NCBI GenBank assembly: GCA_022771265.1
Contig: JALFCG010000063.1
Location: 1 to 36,303, forward strand
Direction of reading: 5' to 3'
DNA: 36,303 nt
DNA from: Prevotella sp.
GTDB lineage: Bacteria > Bacteroidota > Bacteroidia > Bacteroidales > Bacteroidaceae
Made by a program: the position numbers and the translations under genes. Positions within the stretch are counted from its first letter, which is position 1; every line of letters starts with the position of its first letter. Positions 1 through 8,711 of the stretch are shown piece after piece. The notes below the pieces were generated by a model. That model did no database searches. It was not told the DNA's origin and saw only the letters and a program-made list of their open reading frames with translations.

Positions 1-1384
1 GGAGTGCGGGAGCAATACCGGTGAGGTTGAACTGGCCGATGGACTTGTTCTGTGCTGCCATCGGACGCTCGCCCTGGAGTACGTGGATTGTAACCTCAGT
101 CTGATTGTCGGCTGCTGTTGAGAACACCTCGCTCTTCTTGCAGGGGATGGTGGTGTTGGCCTCGATGAGCTTGGTCATAACGCCACCCATAGTCTCGATG
201 CCGAGGGTAAGAGGAGTTACGTCGAGCAGGACGATGTCGCCTACTCCGCCTTCCTTATTGAGGATAGCACCCTGGATAGAGGCACCTACTGCCACTACCT
301 CGTCGGGGTTTACACCCTTTGAAGGCTCCTTGCCGAAGTAGTTCTTGACGAGAGTCTGAACGGCAGGAATACGGCTCGAACCACCCACGAGGATTACCTC
401 GTCGATATCGGATGTATTAAGCTTGGCATCACGCATAGCATTCTGGCAAGGTACGAGACAAGCCTGGATGAGGTTGTGGGCGAGCTGCTCGAACTTGGCA
501 CGTGTGAGGGTCTTCACAAGGTGCTTTGGCACACCGCCTACAGGCATGATGTATGGAAGGTTAATCTCTGTAGAGGTAGAGCTTGAAAGCTCGATCTTTG
601 CCTTCTCGGCAGCCTCCTTAAGACGCTGCATTGCCATCGGGTCGCCAGTGAGGTCGGCACCCTCGTCGTTCTTGAACTCCTGTACGAGCCAGTCGATGAT
701 GACCTGGTCGAAGTCGTCGCCACCAAGGTGAGTGTCACCATTGGTTGAGAGTACCTCAAACACGCCGCCACCGAATTCGAGGATAGAGATATCGAATGTA
801 CCTCCACCAAGGTCGAAGACAGCAATCTTCATATCCTTGTTAGCCTTGTCAACGCCATAGGCGAGAGCTGCCGCCGTAGGCTCGTTGACGATACGGCGCA
901 CGTTGAGACCTGCAATCTGACCGGCCTCCTTGGTAGCCTGACGCTGAGAGTCGGAGAAGTAGGCAGGCACAGTGATGACAGCATCCGTAACCTCCTGTCC
1001 AAGATAGTCCTCTGCGGTCTTCTTCATTTTCTGGAGCACCATGGCAGAGATTTCCTGTGGAGTATATTTGCGTCCGTCGATGTCAACACGCGGGTAGCCA
1101 CCCTCGTTGACAACAGAGAAAGGAACGCGTCCTACTTCCTTCTCCACCTGCTGCCAGTTTTCACCCATGAAGCGCTTGATGCTATAGACGGTCTTCTTCG
1201 GGTTGGTGATTGCCTGACGCTTTGCAGGGTCGCCAATCTTACGCTCGCCGCCATCAACGAAACCAACTACCGAAGGAGTAGTGCGCTTGCCTTCGCTGTT
1301 GGCGATTACAACCGGTTCGTTGCCCTCGAATACGGCAACACATGAATTAGTTGTTCCTAAGTCGATTCCAATAATCTTTCCCAT
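1..1384 (-). CDS. dnaK: Chaperone protein DnaK (Hsp70), N-terminal part, cut by window edge
   Basis: ATP-dependent Hsp70 chaperone of the cytoplasm, working with DnaJ and GrpE. The ATG is at 1384-1382 and about 461 codons are visible, against roughly 635 in the family, so the rest of the substrate-binding domain and the lid lie outside the window. Visible Hsp70 signatures are the phosphate-1 loop GIDLGTTNS close to the start, FDLGGGTFD in the middle of the ATPase domain, VGGSSRIP near its end, and the start of the beta-sandwich domain ([14 protein letters not shown]). No frameshift is seen. The gene is divergent from the secreted-protein gene at 1642, and the 257 bp between them carry a paired TGACAYTTTGTYA motif that may be a stress control site. 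A possible -7 element, AACCTTTG (7 of 8 matches to TAnnTTTG), lies at about 1424-1431 on the minus strand. Confidence 0.97.
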   Translation of the reverse strand, partial: MGKIIGIDLGTTNSCVAVFEGNEPVVIANSEGKRTTPSVVGFVDGGERKIGDPAKRQAITNPKKTVYSIKRFMGENWQQVEKEVGRVPFSVVNEGGYPRVDIDGRKYTPQEISAMVLQKMKKTAEDYLGQEVTDAVITVPAYFSDSQRQATKEAGQIAGLNVRRIVNEPTAAALAYGVDKANKDMKIAVFDLGGGTFDISILEFGGGVFEVLSTNGDTHLGGDDFDQVIIDWLVQEFKNDEGADLTGDPMAMQRLKEAAEKAKIELSSSTSTEINLPYIMPVGGVPKHLVKTLTRAKFEQLAHNLIQACLVPCQNAMRDAKLNTSDIDEVILVGGSSRIPAVQTLVKNYFGKEPSKGVNPDEVVAVGASIQGAILNKEGGVGDIVLLDVTPLTLGIETMGGVMTKLIEANTTIPCKKSEVFSTAADNQTEVTIHVLQGERPMAAQNKSIGQFNLTGIAPAL

Positions 1385-1496
1385 AATTGTACTATTTTTA
1401 TTTGTTATTATTCAATTGTTTATCGGGCAAAGGTTGTTATTACCCATCCGCCCTCATTGATAGCAAAGGCAAAGGGTGTGCCACAGCATATGGGAC

Positions 1497-1527
1497 TGAC
1501 ACTTTGTCACACCATGACATTTTGTTA
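1497..1527. promoter_or_regulatory. Paired TGACAYTTTGTYA motif, candidate operator between dnaK and the secreted-protein gene
   Basis: Two copies of a 13-bp, near-palindromic motif are seen: TGACACTTTGTCA at 1497-1509 and TGACATTTTGTTA at 1515-1527, starting 18 bp apart. The first is a dyad (TGACA/TGTCA). The pair lies about 113 bp upstream of the dnaK start codon and just upstream of the likely -33 element of the divergent gene. A role in heat-shock control is inferred from position only. Confidence 0.4.
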
Positions 1528-1549
1528 AATATAATTAAAAATAACAACG

Positions 1550-1584
1550 TTTGCTTGCTTATATAAAATAATGTAGTACTTTTG
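1550..1584 (+). promoter_or_regulatory. Bacteroidota-type promoter for the 1642 gene
   Basis: A TTTG -33 element at 1550-1553 and a TACTTTTG -7 element (consensus TAnnTTTG) at 1577-1584 are separated by 23 bp, the wide end of the usual range. The leader to the ATG is about 50 nt. Confidence 0.55.
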
Positions 1585-1641
1585 TGTTGTGAATCAACAA
1601 AAACCAGATTTCATAACGTAAAACATTAAATACAGAGATAG

Positions 1642-2913
1642 ATGAAAAGATTTTTTTCGTTGTTTTGTATGGGGCTGATATATAGTGGTGTCTTTGCCCA
1701 GAACCCTTATATAGTCAAGACAAAAGGAGCCAAAAAGGCTGAAATCAAGGTCGAGACGAACGTAAAAGCGGAAGAAAAGACAGAAGAGCCACAGGACTTC
1801 GTCGGTGCGAATTTCAAGCACATCAAGCTATGTGACTGGAAAGAAGGCATGCGCTTTATGGTTATGCCTGAAAAGTATGACCTTGTCGTGGGGGCGTTCC
1901 GCGACGCAAAGACGAACAAGGACGTCAGCTGTGGGTTGCTAAAATACAAAATCATGGTGTACAAGGGTCACAGCGAGGCGAAAGACGGTACGGCATTGGT
2001 CAATTTCGTATGTGAGAATGACAATAAGTCATACTACTACCCCATACCCAATGGCACATTTGCGGACTATTGCTACAACAAGTTAGGTGTGCCGACATTG
2101 GCTTACCTGGGCGACGTTGACAAGGCGAAGGAACTGCTGTTGGGCAAGACTCTCTATACGAGAGCCGACGTTTATTATGTAGATACCGACTACGACAGTG
2201 AAGGAATGAAAGAAGTAAAGGTTGCCGAAAACAAAGAAGTGAAGGTTGTGGCAATAGGTGTCGGCACAAGAAGTTTTCCTGTAAAGATTATCGTTGAAGA
2301 CAAGGACGGGAACCAGTTCTTCCAGAATGTGGCGATGAGCAAGACCAACTCGGGGATGCGTGACGACGAGTTTATCATGACCAAGGCAAAAAACACTTTC
2401 TACGGTTCGTTTGAACTGGCTGACGCGAAAATTCAAGCGACAGAGTCGTACGCCAAGTATATTGGCAAACATGTTTACACAAAATACGCCACCAAGATGG
2501 AGAACATGATGGGTGAAAATGTGAACATTCCACGTCTCTCGCAATTTACGATAAAGAAAATTGAAGCCATTGACAATACGAACTATGTCAAGATGAGCCT
2601 TCAAAGTTCAAAGGACGGGTACCAATATGTCAAGCATGTCACTTTCAAGAACGAAAGCGTAATAGGTGACATTGACGGGAACAAGGAAGACTATTACAAA
2701 TACCTGTTTGCGGAAGGAACAGTGGGCAAAGGTGTCTCAGCCAAAAACATGGAACTGATACGCAAAGGACGACTTGCAAAGGGTTTCACAAAGAACGAGG
2801 TGAAACTGGCATTGGGTGAACCGCAACGTCGTGCAACTGTCGGAGGCAACACCGTATGGTACTACAGCAACGGCAACGTTGTGAAGTTTAACAGTAAAGG
2901 AAGAGTGATATAA
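1642..2913 (+). CDS. Secreted protein of unknown function with BamE/SmpA-like C-terminus
   Basis: A 423-residue protein. Residues 1-19 form a Sec signal peptide (KRFF, a hydrophobic stretch, then VFA-Q) with no lipobox Cys. A charged Lys/Glu-rich linker follows (about residues 28-50), then a long domain I cannot assign. The last 45 residues (LAKGFTKNEVKLALGEPQ through VWYYSNGNVVKFNSKGRV) resemble the SmpA/OmlA/BamE-type fold, in which a 'G.t..ev...lG.P' segment precedes a 'W.Y..g....F..G.v' strand pair. It is therefore probably periplasmic or attached to the outer membrane. The start is supported by the promoter at 1550-1584. The gene is monocistronic and ends at a hairpin shared with convergent recA. 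The C-terminal similarity was judged by eye; the function is unknown. Confidence 0.85.
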   Translation: MKRFFSLFCMGLIYSGVFAQNPYIVKTKGAKKAEIKVETNVKAEEKTEEPQDFVGANFKHIKLCDWKEGMRFMVMPEKYDLVVGAFRDAKTNKDVSCGLLKYKIMVYKGHSEAKDGTALVNFVCENDNKSYYYPIPNGTFADYCYNKLGVPTLAYLGDVDKAKELLLGKTLYTRADVYYVDTDYDSEGMKEVKVAENKEVKVVAIGVGTRSFPVKIIVEDKDGNQFFQNVAMSKTNSGMRDDEFIMTKAKNTFYGSFELADAKIQATESYAKYIGKHVYTKYATKMENMMGENVNIPRLSQFTIKKIEAIDNTNYVKMSLQSSKDGYQYVKHVTFKNESVIGDIDGNKEDYYKYLFAEGTVGKGVSAKNMELIRKGRLAKGFTKNEVKLALGEPQRRATVGGNTVWYYSNGNVVKFNSKGRVI

Positions 2914-2918
2914 ATGAA

Positions 2919-2956
2919 GAATGAAGAGTGAAGAATTTTTTCTTCACTCTTCATTC
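2919..2956. terminator. Hairpin between convergent genes, probable bidirectional terminator
   Basis: A perfect 17-bp inverted repeat (2919-2935 with 2940-2956) has a 4-nt T loop and lies 5 bp after the stop at 2913 and 6 bp before the recA stop. The arm consists of GAAGA/GAAGAG-type repeats. U-runs after the stem are short, so termination strength is uncertain. Confidence 0.55.
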
Positions 2957-2962
2957 ATTTCT

Positions 2963-3982
2963 TTACTTTTCTTCTATTGCCTGCATAATTTTTGCTTCGA
3001 TTTCTTCTGCAAGTTCAGGATTGTCCTTTATGACATTCTTTGCAGCGTCACGTCCTTGTGCCAAGCGTGTGTTGTCGTAGGAGAACCAGCTGCCACTCTT
3101 TTGTATGATGCCATACTCAACTCCAAGGTCGATGATTTCGCCTGCTTTTGAGATGCCTTCACCGAAGGAAATCTCGAACTCAGCCTTACGGAACGGAGGA
3201 GCCACCTTATTCTTAACGACCTTTACACGCACCTGATTACCAATGACCTCGTCGCCATCCTTGATACTTGTCACACGACGGATGTCGAGACGCACACTGG
3301 CATAAAACTTCAACGCGTTACCACCAGTGGTTGTTTCCGGATTGCCGAACATGACTCCAATCTTCTCACGCAACTGGTTAATAAAGATGCAAGTAGTATT
3401 GGTCTTGCTGACATTGCTCGTCATTTTACGCAGTGCCTGACTCATCAGACGAGCATGAAGACCTACCACGTTGTCGCCCATTTCTCCCTCAATTTCCTTT
3501 TTCGGCGTGAGTGCAGCCACCGAGTCAACGACAATGATGTCAACGGCAGACGAACGTATGAGCTGGTCAGCAATCTCAAGAGCCTGTTCACCGTTATCGG
3601 GCTGTGAAATGAGAAGACTGTCGATATCCACTCCGAGTTTTTTTGCATAGAACCTGTCGAAGGCATGCTCCGCATCGATGAAAGCCGCAATACCTCCATT
3701 CTTCTGAGCCTCGGCGATGGCGTGTATAGCCAATGTGGTCTTTCCTGACGATTCCGGGCCGAAGATTTCGATGATGCGTCCCTTAGGATATCCACCGACG
3801 CCAAGAGCCGCGTTTAGGCTGATGCTTCCAGTCGGAATGACTTCAACCTTTTCGACACTCTCGTCACCGAGTTTCATTATTGCCCCTTTTCCGAAGTCCT
3901 TTTCTATTTTCGCCATTGCAGCCTGAATAGCCTGCAGTTTGGCTTTCTTTACGTCAATTATTTCTTCTTCTTTTTTTGCCAT
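2963..3982 (-). CDS. recA: Recombinase RecA
   Basis: A 339-residue RecA that forms filaments on single-stranded DNA, carries out homologous strand exchange and triggers LexA-type self-cleavage. The Walker A motif GPESSGKTT is at residues 75-83. Walker B ([11 protein letters not shown]), the loop with MSQALRKMT and the [22 protein letters not shown] segment are all present, and the length is normal. The C-terminus is acidic ([19 protein letters not shown]), as is common. The ATG is 20 bp downstream of the end of the carboxynorspermidine synthase gene on the same strand, so the two may share a transcript. I see no clear TAnnTTTG element and no SOS-type box in that 20-bp gap. Confidence 0.98.
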   Translation of the reverse strand: MAKKEEEIIDVKKAKLQAIQAAMAKIEKDFGKGAIMKLGDESVEKVEVIPTGSISLNAALGVGGYPKGRIIEIFGPESSGKTTLAIHAIAEAQKNGGIAAFIDAEHAFDRFYAKKLGVDIDSLLISQPDNGEQALEIADQLIRSSAVDIIVVDSVAALTPKKEIEGEMGDNVVGLHARLMSQALRKMTSNVSKTNTTCIFINQLREKIGVMFGNPETTTGGNALKFYASVRLDIRRVTSIKDGDEVIGNQVRVKVVKNKVAPPFRKAEFEISFGEGISKAGEIIDLGVEYGIIQKSGSWFSYDNTRLAQGRDAAKNVIKDNPELAEEIEAKIMQAIEEK

Positions 3983-4002
3983 AGTTATTATGTATTAATG
4001 TA

Positions 4003-5241
4003 TCACAACTCAATATCCTCATCGTGAATCTCATGCCACGGCAGCCCCTGCTTGTTGAGCTGTTCCATGAATGGGTCGGGGTCAAATTCCTCAACATTAT
4101 GAACGCCAGGTGTGTTCCATAGCCCTTTGAAGAACATCATGGCACCTATCATCGCCGGCACACCGGTAGTGTAGCTCACGCCCTGCATGCCAGTCTCCTT
4201 GTAGGCATCCTGATGGCGGCAGTTGTTGTAAATGTAATAGGTGTGTTCCTTGCCGTCTTTCAAGCCACGGATACGGCAACCTATGCTGGTCTCGCCGTCG
4301 TAGTTCTCTCCAAGGTCTTGCGGATTGGGCAATACCGCCTTGAGGAACTGCAGCGGCACGATTTTCACCTTCACCTTTTCTGACGGGTTGTCGGCAAGCG
4401 GAGCCTCGTAGGTAATCTCGTCGATGCGTGACATGCCGAGGTTCTGTATGCAGTCGAGGTAGGTGAGATACTGCTGACCGAAGGTCATCTAGAAGCGGGC
4501 GCGCTTGATGGTTGGATAGTTGATGACGAGACTCTCTATTTCCTCGTGGTGAAGGAGGTAGCTCTCGCGCGGGCCGATGTTCGGATAAGTGAGCGGCTGG
4601 TGGAACTCAAGAGGTTCTGTCTCCACCCATTTGCCGTCCTGCCAGTAGAGTCCCTTTTGGGTTATCTCGCGGATATTTATTTCCGGGTTGAAGTTGGTGG
4701 CAAATGCCTTGTGGTGGTTGCCGGCATTGCAGTCGACGATGTCGAGATACTGTATCTCGTCGAAGTGGTGCTTGGCGGCATAGGCGGTGAATATGCTTGT
4801 CACGCCTGGGTCGAAGCCGCAGCCAAGTATCGCGCAAAGACCAGCCTTCTCGAAGCGCTCGCGATAAGCCCACTGCCATGAGTATTCAAAATGAGCCTCA
4901 TCCTTTGGCTCGTAGTTGGCAGTGTCGAGATAGTTGCAGCCACATGCCAGACAGGCATCCATGATAGTGAGATCTTGGTAAGGCAGGGCGAGGTTGACAA
5001 CCAGCTGAGGCTTGAAGTCGTTGAACAACGTCTTAAGCTGCTCAACGTCGTCGGCGTCCACCTGTGCTGTCTTGATGTCCATCGTGTGCCCGGCCTTGTG
5101 TATGGCATCAACAATCTGGTCGCACTTTTCCTTGCGGCGACTTGCTATCATGAATTCTGTAAACACATCGGCATTCTGTGCAATCTTGAATGCCGCTACG
5201 GTGGCAACGCCACCTGCACCAATCATAAGTATTCTTCCCAT
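4003..5241 (-). pseudogene. Carboxynorspermidine synthase (saccharopine dehydrogenase family), interrupted by in-frame TAG
   Basis: This enzyme reductively condenses L-aspartate semialdehyde with a diamine, using NADPH, to give carboxy(nor)spermidine, the first step of the alternative spermidine route found in Bacteroidota. The Rossmann loop GAGGVA is at residues 8-13, with CNYLDTANYEP and GCGFDPGVTS further on. The reading frame runs from 5241 to a TAG at 4491-4489 (codon 251) and continues in the same frame to the stop at 4003-4005. The part after the TAG (MTFGQQYLTYLDCIQ onward, ending PWHEIHDEDIEL) is a well-conserved C-terminal half. From recalled family sequences the motif is RARFWMTFG, so TAG replaces a TGG Trp codon. 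Codon 252 is an ATG directly after the stop, so two polypeptides (250 and 161 aa) could be made by termination and re-initiation. No other lesion is seen, which means a recent mutation, recoding or a base error. Confidence 0.85.
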
Positions 5242-5283
5242 TGCTTATATCTATTTTTTGTTATTGTCTTACTTTATTAAATA

Positions 5284-5871
5284 CTATTCACACCCCTCCA
5301 GCTCCTCAGAATGAATGCCGAGAGCAGCCATCAGCGAGTAGCCGAGAATCTCCTGTCTGAAGTTGCCGCCTGACATAGGCTGCATGGCGAAGACGGTGAC
5401 ACGCTTGTCGTCGTCAACGTTCTTCAAGGCACGCCGCACACCGTCATAGTAAGTCTCTGCGTCAGGCACCGCCATAACTCTCTTTACCTGCTTTTGGGAG
5501 CAGATATGCATCAAGGCATCACAGAAGAGATGTTCATTGTCGGTCATGTCCTCTACAGGCAGTGAACTGAAGAGGAATTCTCCTATATTGTCCTTAAAAG
5601 CCTTTCCGTTGAGTTCATCGTCAAGTCCGGCAGGCACGAAGTTTTCCAGTTTGCCCTTTGTCTTGTCATAGACGAGCACCACCTGTACCCGGTTGTCGCC
5701 TTCCCTTAGTCCTCCATCCAATGCGATGCAGTCAATCCACTTGGCGATATCGGCCTGTGGTATTCTTCTTCCGAGCATTCTTTCAAAGTTCACTATTAGA
5801 TTGAAAGCCACCTTGTCAACATAGTCAGCATCGACCAAAATGACATTTTCACTCCATTGTAGTTTTTCCAT
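5284..5871 (-). CDS. DUF6621-like protein of unknown function
   Basis: A 195-residue soluble protein starting MEKLQWSENVILVDADYVD. The open frame extends back to 5940, but an internal ATG at 5871-5869 is preferred. A good promoter (-33 TTTG at 5916-5913, TAAATTTG at 5893-5886, 19-bp spacer) lies inside the longer version and just before this ATG. The sequence resembles a protein family restricted to Bacteroidota that I recall as DUF6621; it shows no catalytic motif I recognise. A repeated theme is Asp-rich beta-strand segments (VILVDADYVD, VQVVLVYDKTKG, KRVMAVPDAETYYDGV), suggesting a Rossmann-like or NYN/PIN-like alpha/beta fold, which is inference. It ends in a genuine TAG stop, so TAG is read as stop in this genome. 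Confidence 0.75.
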   Translation of the reverse strand: MEKLQWSENVILVDADYVDKVAFNLIVNFERMLGRRIPQADIAKWIDCIALDGGLREGDNRVQVVLVYDKTKGKLENFVPAGLDDELNGKAFKDNIGEFLFSSLPVEDMTDNEHLFCDALMHICSQKQVKRVMAVPDAETYYDGVRRALKNVDDDKRVTVFAMQPMSGGNFRQEILGYSLMAALGIHSEELEGCE

Positions 5872-5885
5872 TGTGTTTTTATTTG

Positions 5886-5916
5886 CAAATTTACGACAAA
5901 TAATCCGAACGGCAAA
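5886..5916 (-). promoter_or_regulatory. Promoter for the DUF6621-like gene
   Basis: TTTG at 5916-5913 and TAAATTTG at 5893-5886 (minus strand) with a 19-bp spacer match the Bacteroidota consensus. The leader would be only about 10 nt. The -7 element lies upstream of the chosen start, which argues against the longer open frame. Confidence 0.55.
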
Positions 5917-5932
5917 ATCTTTTCGTTCTTTT

Positions 5933-8704
5933 TTATTCATCAGGTTTGATTTCCGGTATCCATATCCAGAACGTCGAACCTTTTCCTACCTCTGAGTTAA
6001 CACCGATTCTTCCCCCACATTTCTCTGCGATAGCCTTGCAGATGCTCAGTCCGAGTCCAGCACCCTGAACGTAGTCGTTCAGTTTGACGAAACGTCCGAA
6101 TATTTTTTCCTGTCCTTCTTTCGGGATGCCGGCTCCAGTGTCCTCACAGTAGATGTATAGTCCGCCGTCACGCCGTTCATAGGCAAGTTTTATATGTCCG
6201 TTATGAGTGTACTTGACGGCATTGGTGAGGAAATTGGTTATTACCTGGTGAATGCGGTTAATGTCAAGCACGACAAAGAGGTGGTCGAACGGATTCTCGT
6301 AGATGAACTCCACTCCCGGTTCCTGTACGCGTTGTCGCAGTGACGTGCAGATCATGTAGAACGACTCCGCGAAATCGACCTTTGCCGGACGTAGTGTCAA
6401 GCCATTGGAGTCTAATTCCGATATTACAAGGATGTCATTGATGAGCTGAATGAGCAAATCGCAGTTGTTGAGGATTATTTTGAGGAACTCAGTCCTTTCT
6501 TCCTCTGCTTCTACCGACTGCAGCACGTCGCAGAATCCGACTATGGCGTTCAACGGCGTACGTATCTCGTGGGTCATGTTGGCAAGGAACACACTCTTCA
6601 GTCGGCCAGAGTCGTTGGCACGTTCAGTTTCCTTTTTCATCTTCAACTGGGCGTTGATAAGGTCGTCAATGTCTCTCAAGAGTCCAAAGCATCCAGTTAT
6701 CTTACCTTCACTGTCATATTCCGGCACGCTGTTCATGGCAAACCACGTAGGAGTCGGTGCACCTTTGAGATTTTCTTTGAACTGTACGACACAGCTGCAT
6801 GGTGTTCCTCCGTTGAGTGCCGGGTCGATGAGTTTTCTGACTGTTTCCGACTGGTCGTCAGACACCAACAGTCCCGCCATCGCTTCAAACTTGAACCTCT
6901 TCTCGTAGGTGCGCAGGTCCTTGTAGAGTGTGACGTGTTGCTTTGCCACATTCGACCTCCACACAATCATGTTCGACTCTTCGAGCAGTATTCTCAGTTC
7001 ACGTTCAAACTTTTGTGTCTCGCTGTTTACCTTTCTAATCTCTTCATCCTGCCTGCGACTTTGCTGGTACATCTGTCGTTCGTCGCCCATGTCTCGTGCA
7101 GTAATCATATAGTAGAGCAGTTTGCCCTTTTCAGACTTAATGGGCCGACACCTGAAGTCGATATAGCTATTGTTTCCACTTCCGTTAAGGTCACACCTTG
7201 TGCAAACGAAATAGTAGAAGTCGTCGTGCTCGCAATAGTTACCCCTCACGGCGGGAAGGTCGAAGAGCGAGGTGCTCTCAATGCTTGATTTCGACAGTTT
7301 GCCGGCATCGAATATTGCCCTCATCGTCCTGTTGGCGCTGATGAGTTTTCCGTCAGGAGTGTAAAGCGCCAGTCCGGCTATCGACATTTCAAAGATGTGC
7401 TTGTATATTTCCGAGGTGTTTCTTTCCTCCTTCTCTCTCATTTCCTCTTCCGTGACGTCGGAAAGTGTGGTAAACACATTCACTATTTCCCCTTTTTCCA
7501 TTTCTGCCGTCATCTGTCCGAAAAAGGTCCTATATTCCGGATTTTCCTTTGTTCCGACATTCAGTCTGTACCTCACGGTCTCTATATGCTTGTCGGACTT
7601 CATCATGTTGTTGAAGCTCTGTTTCACCCCCTCCATGTCATCCGGGTGGATAAAGCTAAAATACTCCATCATGCCCATGCCGTTCCACTTGGCGAGATTA
7701 CCATAAAGGTTGACAACCTTTTTCGTCTTCAGGTCGGAACAGATGATGTTGTTTCCTCCCATGACAAGTGCAGCCCTTACGATGTTGTTGGTATCAATGG
7801 TCCTGCTCAAGGTGTGCTTCAGACGCCAATTGACGATACGGTTTACCAGCATCAGGAAGCAAATAATCAATAAAGCCCAGAACAATACGAACAGGAGGAC
7901 GGGTGTCGATTGTTCCTCGTCCTCGCCACCGTAAATCCACTTGTTGGTTAAAAGATGCAGCTCTCCACTCTGTTCCATCGAGGTGCAGCAGTTGTCGAGT
8001 TCCTGTATCAGTTGTTTGTCCCTACTTGCAAACACCATTTTCCCCGCCGGTATGTCAATCACCTTGATGTCAACATTATCGTTGAGATTGTATTTCATGA
8101 GATAATAGTCAATGGTCTTTCCACCGGAAATTATGTAATCGACAGCGTTTTCAGCAAGTCCGTCGATGGCATCCTTCAACGTTCGGTATTCGATTTGTGA
8201 AGGTTTCAGCAGCCCCATTCTCAAAGCCTTTTCCGCAGCATAACCGCCTTGCCTTGCCACGACGACATCAGTCGGTCTCAGTTCCCTGAGGCTATTGATG
8301 TTTCTTGCCCCTTTCCTTTGCACAAGGATCACTCGGTAAGTCGCGAGTTCAAACTTTCCGTAGAACACTCCCGGTATCTTTTCTACCACGGGCGATAGTA
8401 TCAAGTTGGTTTCATTTGCCTCAAAGTTTTTTTCCGCATTCATTTTATCCAACCCAATGAAGCTGTAGGACACACCCATATCTTTCAGGGCAGCGTTCAT
8501 CACGTCGATGTTGAAGCCTTCAACGGTGCCGTTATCTCCAATAAACTCGAAGGGATAGGATTCTATGTCACATGAAATTTTCAGTGGTTGGCTTTTCGTG
8601 TATTTGTCCTTTAGCGACTGGGCGTCAACTGACAAGGCAGCGAGAAGGATTGTGACTATCAGTCCAAACAGTCTCATGCCTTTCATACGGTTCATTGTTC
8701 CCAT
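5933..8704 (-). CDS. Sensor histidine kinase with periplasmic solute-binding domain (EvgS-like input), intact
   Basis: About 923 residues from the ATG at 8704, 7 nt after the upstream stop. Nearby ATGs at 8743 (overlapping the upstream gene), 8695, 8686 and 8677 are alternatives. Order: signal peptide (to about 29), periplasmic bacterial solute-binding-3-like domain (about 40-258), one membrane segment (about 268-288), two or three PAS domains (about 310-690), HisKA with phospho-acceptor His712 in NMTHEIRTPLN, and HATPase_c with an intact N box (NFLTNAVKYT), G1 (EDTGAGIP), F box (IFGRF) and G2 (GAGLGLSI). There is no receiver or HPt domain, so it must signal to a separate regulator. It follows a paralog (8712-11564) in which all these kinase motifs are damaged. 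The bound ligand, perhaps an amino acid or small organic acid, is unknown. Confidence 0.93.
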   Translation of the reverse strand: MGTMNRMKGMRLFGLIVTILLAALSVDAQSLKDKYTKSQPLKISCDIESYPFEFIGDNGTVEGFNIDVMNAALKDMGVSYSFIGLDKMNAEKNFEANETNLILSPVVEKIPGVFYGKFELATYRVILVQRKGARNINSLRELRPTDVVVARQGGYAAEKALRMGLLKPSQIEYRTLKDAIDGLAENAVDYIISGGKTIDYYLMKYNLNDNVDIKVIDIPAGKMVFASRDKQLIQELDNCCTSMEQSGELHLLTNKWIYGGEDEEQSTPVLLFVLFWALLIICFLMLVNRIVNWRLKHTLSRTIDTNNIVRAALVMGGNNIICSDLKTKKVVNLYGNLAKWNGMGMMEYFSFIHPDDMEGVKQSFNNMMKSDKHIETVRYRLNVGTKENPEYRTFFGQMTAEMEKGEIVNVFTTLSDVTEEEMREKEERNTSEIYKHIFEMSIAGLALYTPDGKLISANRTMRAIFDAGKLSKSSIESTSLFDLPAVRGNYCEHDDFYYFVCTRCDLNGSGNNSYIDFRCRPIKSEKGKLLYYMITARDMGDERQMYQQSRRQDEEIRKVNSETQKFERELRILLEESNMIVWRSNVAKQHVTLYKDLRTYEKRFKFEAMAGLLVSDDQSETVRKLIDPALNGGTPCSCVVQFKENLKGAPTPTWFAMNSVPEYDSEGKITGCFGLLRDIDDLINAQLKMKKETERANDSGRLKSVFLANMTHEIRTPLNAIVGFCDVLQSVEAEEERTEFLKIILNNCDLLIQLINDILVISELDSNGLTLRPAKVDFAESFYMICTSLRQRVQEPGVEFIYENPFDHLFVVLDINRIHQVITNFLTNAVKYTHNGHIKLAYERRDGGLYIYCEDTGAGIPKEGQEKIFGRFVKLNDYVQGAGLGLSICKAIAEKCGGRIGVNSEVGKGSTFWIWIPEIKPDE

Positions 8705-8711
8705 GTATCTG

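Noticed and set aside
2083..2604. Minus-strand open frame of 173 codons inside the secreted-protein gene
   Set aside because: The plus strand has a signal peptide, a promoter and coherent sequence. The reverse frame has none of these.
4003..5241. Genome-wide reassignment of TAG to a sense codon
   Set aside because: The DUF6621-like gene at 5284 and the PurF-like gene at 22572 end in TAG at expected places, so TAG is a normal stop here.
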